Positions 45,857 to 46,158 of a stretch of 46,158 nucleotides of DNA are shown one piece after another. The position numbers were made by a program, and so were the translations under genes. The DNA lies in the NCBI GenBank assembly GCA_944326705.1, contig CALVEY010000018.1:1-46158 (forward strand). The letters are read 5' to 3'. The notes under the pieces are model-generated. The model had not been told where the DNA came from, ran no database searches, and was given only the letters and a program-made list of their open reading frames with translations. This DNA is from an uncultured Mucispirillum sp. (GTDB taxonomy: Bacteria > Chrysiogenota > Deferribacteres > Deferribacterales > Mucispirillaceae). How positions within the stretch are numbered: the stretch's first letter is position 1; each line of letters begins with the position of its first letter.

Positions 45857-46158
45857 ATATGTACTAAAAGATTAGTAAAAGATATATTAAAGTTGATATT
45901 TATTCTATAATGTTTAATAAAATTCTAAATATTATTCAAATAAATTGTATATTCCTTAAAAATATAAATAAAGTAAGTGTTACCAAATAATACTTACTGT
46001 TTAATATTATAAAAATAAAGCCTAATAAACTTATTTATAGTTTATTAGGCTTAGGCTATATTTTATAGTATTAAGATGTAATTGAGCCTGTGAAAAAAAG
46101 TCTGTAAATTCAGTTTTCTATGATTATATTTTTACATATCCTGCTCTATGAATACCAG
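45857..46158. other. Gene-poor right edge
   Basis: No complete gene. A small dyad AGTAAGT/ACTTACT (45972-45978/45992-45998) precedes the minus-strand terminator. The last 35 bases could hold the end of a minus-strand gene (ten codons reading GIHRAGYVKI and a stop at 46124), but this is too short to identify. Confidence 0.4.
46005..46052 (-). terminator. Minus-strand terminator of a gene beyond the right edge
   Basis: AAGCCTAATAAAC (46018-46030) pairs with GTTTATTAGGCTT (46040-46052), a 13-bp perfect stem. On the minus strand it continues into TATTTTTAT. It implies a converging gene to the right. Confidence 0.7.

Overview
The window is a continuous stretch of an AT-rich (roughly one-third G+C by eye) Gram-negative-type bacterial chromosome. 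The organism looks anaerobic or microaerophilic: it carries rubrerythrin, a PerR-like regulator, a diheme cytochrome c peroxidase lipoprotein, many lipobox proteins, a two-domain class A penicillin-binding protein, and chemoreceptors, one of them with a nitrate/nitrite-sensing type domain. The mix and the codon use suggest a host-associated Deferribacterota such as Mucispirillum. That placement is an impression from protein character, not a search result.

Layout. Positions 1-2170 are the edge of an integrated element: a tyrosine recombinase (270-1583), then two tandem structured repeats (1719-1852 and 1907-2031), then tRNA-Ser(GGA) on the minus strand, whose 3' end carries the same 18-bp core that begins the first repeat (17/18 identical). 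The repeats and the tRNA 3' end sit in register at 182/183-bp spacing. The two repeats keep the same helices by compensatory base changes. This is the most unusual structure in the window. Positions 2254-3800 hold three uncharacterised genes, including a membrane lipoprotein with a two-AT-hook tail. Positions 3951-8723 hold a CbiL-like methylase, a polar amino acid ABC permease/ATPase pair without a binding protein, and a hybrid histidine kinase. Positions 8732-11137 are a peroxide-defence block (perR, rbr, ccp) with a perfect palindrome over the perR promoter. An M13 metallopeptidase lipoprotein, an unknown 302-aa protein, amtB (with a sigma-54-like promoter) and a small membrane protein follow.

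Positions 16093-28645 are the conserved tRNA/ribosomal/RNA polymerase block: tRNA-Thr(TGT), Tyr(GTA), Gly(TCC), Thr(GGT), rpmG, tRNA-Trp(CCA), secE, nusG, rplK, rplA, L10 leader, rplJ, rplL, attenuator, rpoB, rpoC, terminator. The tuf gene often found between tRNA-Thr(GGT) and rpmG/tRNA-Trp is absent. The 3' end of rplJ has strikingly GC-rich codons.

Positions 28870-34807 hold uvrB, a PBP1A, a degenerate NtrC-like AAA+ protein with a Fis-type HTH, and a DUF2141 protein, closely spaced like an operon. A SLAC1/TehA-family transporter, a truncated LysR regulator remnant and an aldehyde dehydrogenase come next. The gatCAB operon (37710-40911) ends in a strong terminator. Two methyl-accepting chemotaxis proteins flank a PNPOx-like flavoprotein. 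The last 350 bp hold no complete gene; a minus-strand terminator there suggests a converging gene beyond the right edge.
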